DNA of 64,000 nt from Antrihabitans stalagmiti. Lineage in GTDB: Bacteria; Actinomycetota; Actinomycetes; Mycobacteriales; Mycobacteriaceae. The translations under genes were made by a program, and so were the position numbers. This document shows, piece after piece, positions 61,683-64,000 of the stretch. The stretch's first letter is position 1. Each line of letters begins with the position of its first letter. A model generated the notes under the pieces. That model did no database searches and was not told the DNA's origin. It saw only the letters and a list, made by a program, of their open reading frames with translations. The DNA is taken from NCBI RefSeq assembly GCF_016482825.1, contig NZ_JAEMNV010000011.1, positions 62,001 through 126,000 of the forward strand, read 5' to 3'.

Positions 61683-63351
61683 GCGTCAGCTTGCGGTGCG
61701 TAACTCGATGCGGGCGTGCCGCTTCGAGACCGAGCCGCTCGATCTTGTTCTTCTCGTAGCCCTCGAAGTTGCCTTCGAACCAGAACCACTTCGCGTCGTT
61801 GTCGCTGTCGCCTTCCCACGCCAGGATGTGGGTGCAGGTGCGGTCGAGGAACCAGCGATCGTGCGAGATCACCACGGCGCAACCGGGGAACTGCTCGAGG
61901 GCGTTTTCCAGCGAGCCGAGGGTCTCGACGTCGAGGTCGTTGGTCGGTTCGTCGAGCAGGATCAGGTTGCCACCCTGCTTGAGCGTCATGGCCAGGTTCA
62001 GGCGGTTCCGCTCACCACCCGACAGCACACCCGCGGGCTTCTGCTGATCGGGACCCTTGAAACCGAACGCACTGACGTAGGCACGCGACGGCATTTCCTG
62101 CTGGCCGACGTGGATGAAATCGAGGCCGTCGGACACGACCTGCCAGACGTTCTTCTTCGGATCGATGCCCGCCCGGTTCTGGTCGACGTAGCTGAGCTTG
62201 ACCGTCTCGCCGACTTTCACCTCGCCGCTGTCCGGACTTTCGAGTCCGACGATCGTCTTGAACAGCGTCGTCTTACCGACACCGTTGGGTCCGATCACGC
62301 CGACGATGCCGTTGCGCGGAAGGGTGAACGACAGATCCTTGATGAGCGTCCGGCCGCCGTAGCCCTTGTCGAGGTGACTGACATCGACGACGACGCTGCC
62401 CAGCCGGGGACCGGCGGGAATCTGGATTTCCTCGAAGTCGAGTTTGCGCGTCTTCTCCGCTTCGGTCGCCATCTCCTCGTAGCGGTCGAGGCGGGCCTTG
62501 CTCTTCGCCTGACGCGCCTTGGCTCCCGAGCGCACCCAGGCGAGTTCGTCCTTGAGCCGCTTCTGCAGCTTCTGATCCTTCTTGCCCTGCACCGAGAGGC
62601 GTTCGGCCTTCTTCTCGAGGTAGGTCGAGTAGTTGCCCTCGTACGGGAACGCGCGGCCACGGTCGAGTTCGAGAATCCACTCGGCGACGTTGTCGAGGAA
62701 GTACCGGTCGTGGGTGACGGCGAGGACGGCGCCTGCGTAATCCGCGAGGTGCTGCTCCAACCAGAGGACGCTCTCCGCATCGAGGTGGTTGGTCGGTTCG
62801 TCGAGCAGCAACAGATCAGGCTTGCTCAGCAGCAGCTTGCACAGCGCGACGCGGCGGCGTTCACCACCGGACAGGTGGGTGACCGGCTCCTCGGGCGGCG
62901 GGCAGCGTAGCGCGTCCATTGCCTGCTCGAGCTGCGAATCGACGTCCCAGGCGTCGGCATGATCGAGCGCCTCCTGGAGCTGACCCATCTCTTCCATCAG
63001 CTCGTCGGAGTAGTCGGTCGCCATCAGCTCGGCGATCTCGTTGAACCGATCCAGCTTGACCTTGATCTCGCCGAGGCCTTCTTCGACGTTGCCGCGAACC
63101 GTCTTTTCCTCGTTGAGCTTCGGTTCCTGCATGAGGATGCCGACGGTCGCGCCGTTGGCGAGGAAAGCTTCGCCGTTGTTCGGCTGGTCAAGTCCGGCCA
63201 TGATCTTGAGGACGCTGGATTTACCAGCGCCGTTGGGGCCGACGACGCCGATCTTCGCGCCCGGGAGGAAGTTCAAAGTGACGTTGTCAAGGATGACCTT
63301 GTCGCCGTGCGCCTTACGCACCTTCAGCATCTGGTAAATGAACTCAGCCAT
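61675..63351 (-). CDS. ettA: Energy-dependent translational throttle EttA (ABC-F)
   Basis: ABC-F ATPase that acts at the ribosomal E site and adjusts translation to the ATP/ADP state. ATG 63351 gives 558 residues. Two ABC domains: Walker A GPNGAGKS near 37 and GPNGVGKT near 354; signatures LSGGERRRVALC and LSGGERNRLNLA; Walker B LLLLDEPTNHLD and LILLDEPTNDLD. The EttA-specific arm insertion lies in the first domain (near 95-145). Corresponds to Rv2477c. It is not a membrane transporter. Divergent from the MaoC gene. Confidence 0.96.
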   Translation of the reverse strand: MAEFIYQMLKVRKAHGDKVILDNVTLNFLPGAKIGVVGPNGAGKSSVLKIMAGLDQPNNGEAFLANGATVGILMQEPKLNEEKTVRGNVEEGLGEIKVKLDRFNEIAELMATDYSDELMEEMGQLQEALDHADAWDVDSQLEQAMDALRCPPPEEPVTHLSGGERRRVALCKLLLSKPDLLLLDEPTNHLDAESVLWLEQHLADYAGAVLAVTHDRYFLDNVAEWILELDRGRAFPYEGNYSTYLEKKAERLSVQGKKDQKLQKRLKDELAWVRSGAKARQAKSKARLDRYEEMATEAEKTRKLDFEEIQIPAGPRLGSVVVDVSHLDKGYGGRTLIKDLSFTLPRNGIVGVIGPNGVGKTTLFKTIVGLESPDSGEVKVGETVKLSYVDQNRAGIDPKKNVWQVVSDGLDFIHVGQQEMPSRAYVSAFGFKGPDQQKPAGVLSGGERNRLNLAMTLKQGGNLILLDEPTNDLDVETLGSLENALEQFPGCAVVISHDRWFLDRTCTHILAWEGDSDNDAKWFWFEGNFEGYEKNKIERLGLEAARPHRVTHRKLTRD

Positions 63352-63464
63352 GCCGACCACCCTATCGGTGCGGCGCACCTGCCCGGAACTCGGCGGATGC
63401 ACTGCGCCCGGTCCCTCGGCTACATTCCACCTGGGCACCTGCCGCACCGACGATGGGAGTGCAA

Positions 63465-63917
63465 GTGAAGGTCTTCGCCAGCATCGACGAATTTGTGAGC
63501 GCCGAGGGCGAATCCCTCGGTACGACCGACTGGATCACGATCGACCAGGGCCGAATCGACACATTTGCCGAGGCCACAGGTGACCATCAGTGGATCCACG
63601 TCGACCCCGACAAGGCCGCCGCCGGACCGTTCGGCACGACCATCGCGCACGGGCTGCTGACACTTTCGCTACTACCCCTGCTCACGCACCAGCTCTACAC
63701 CGTCGACGGCATCACGATGGGCATCAACTACGGCTTCGACAAGGTCCGGTTCATCTCCCCCGTGCGGGTCGGCTCGCGACTGCGCGCCAGCGCAGTGATC
63801 GCGTCGGTGACCCCGATCCCCGGCGGCGTGCAGGCGAAGGTCGTCGTCACCATCGAACTCGAGAACTCCGAGAAGCCCGCATGCGTCGCCGAATCGATTG
63901 CCAGGTTCATGGCCTGA
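63465..63917 (+). CDS. MaoC-like dehydratase
   Basis: Hotdog-fold enoyl-CoA hydratase-type protein of 150 residues. ATGDHQWIHVDPDKAAAGPFG near 42 contains the family catalytic Asp and His (DxxxxH), and IAHGLLTLSLLP follows. GTG 63465 behind GGGAG is preferred to ATG 63453, which has no ribosome-binding site. Probably hydrates or dehydrates an acyl-CoA. The SDR gene downstream (39-base gap) could form a hydratase/dehydrogenase pair. Confidence 0.88.
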   Translation: MKVFASIDEFVSAEGESLGTTDWITIDQGRIDTFAEATGDHQWIHVDPDKAAAGPFGTTIAHGLLTLSLLPLLTHQLYTVDGITMGINYGFDKVRFISPVRVGSRLRASAVIASVTPIPGGVQAKVVVTIELENSEKPACVAESIARFMA

Positions 63918-63956
63918 ACGGTTCCGACTCCCCCACCTCGAAAGGAACGTAAGCAC

Positions 63957-64000
63957 ATGCCCGGAGTAACAGACCGCGTAGTCGTCGTCACCGGAGCGGG
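63957..64000 (+). CDS. Short-chain dehydrogenase/reductase, 3'-truncated by window edge
   Basis: ATG 63957 follows GAAAGGAACG. The 14 visible residues MPGVTDRVVVVTGA match an SDR N-terminus with the start of the TGxxxGxG cofactor motif. Only this much is in the window; the assignment beyond SDR family is not possible. Confidence 0.65.
   Translation, partial: MPGVTDRVVVVTGA

Overview
The window is high-GC actinobacterial chromosome, most probably Rhodococcus or a close relative in the Nocardiaceae. The signs are many GTG starts, four-base stop/start overlaps, an RNase E with an IF-2-like N-terminus, the mycothiol-linked Rv2466c family, the CtaJ oxidase subunit, the 180-kDa-type NAD-glutamate dehydrogenase, and gene order that matches, from memory, Mycobacterium tuberculosis Rv2439c-Rv2477c with insertions. 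The species cannot be fixed from this sequence alone.

Layout. 0-10 kb (plus strand): end of a ribokinase gene, rtcB RNA ligase, a RecQ helicase with a PRTase-like tail, then ectABCD (ectoine and 5-hydroxyectoine synthesis) followed by a 2-hydroxyacid dehydrogenase. A VOC protein and a sirtuin diverge from each other. 10-22.3 kb (minus strand): conserved block valS-folC-DUF4233-ndk-rne-rplU-rpmA-obg-proB. 22.3-32.6 kb: accessory block with a short adenylation-domain-like protein, a 41-residue Gly/Leu peptide gene, and an epimerase/isomerase-like/GNAT operon divergent from a YdeP-type molybdoenzyme-fdhD-aldo/keto reductase operon. A perfect KstR-type palindrome lies between these two operons. 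amt and a TetR gene follow.

32.7-47.2 kb: the proteostasis block tig-clpP1-clpP2 and clpX, tRNA-Pro and tRNA-Gly, then nei-type glycosylase, rpiB, an M48 protease, the Rv2466c homologue, a ferredoxin-reductase-like flavoprotein, a Na+/H+ antiporter and pepN. 47.2-51.2 kb: inserted lipase, GntR regulator, sterol-desaturase-like enzyme and GT2 glycosyltransferase. 51.3-64 kb: DUF5130, ctaJ, HNH nuclease, glbO, aglA, the Rv2474c family, a thioesterase, gdh, a second thioesterase, ettA, then a divergent MaoC protein and the start of an SDR gene.

The housekeeping part covers translation (valS, rplU, rpmA, ettA, obg, tRNAs), RNA turnover (rne, rtcB), folate and nucleotide supply (folC, ndk), proline and ectoine synthesis and protein quality control. 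The accessory parts carry the redox, possible steroid or lipid, and envelope functions. A family of 44-48 bp inverted repeats (four copies) is scattered in gene borders. No CRISPR array, phage, transposase or classical defence system was seen.
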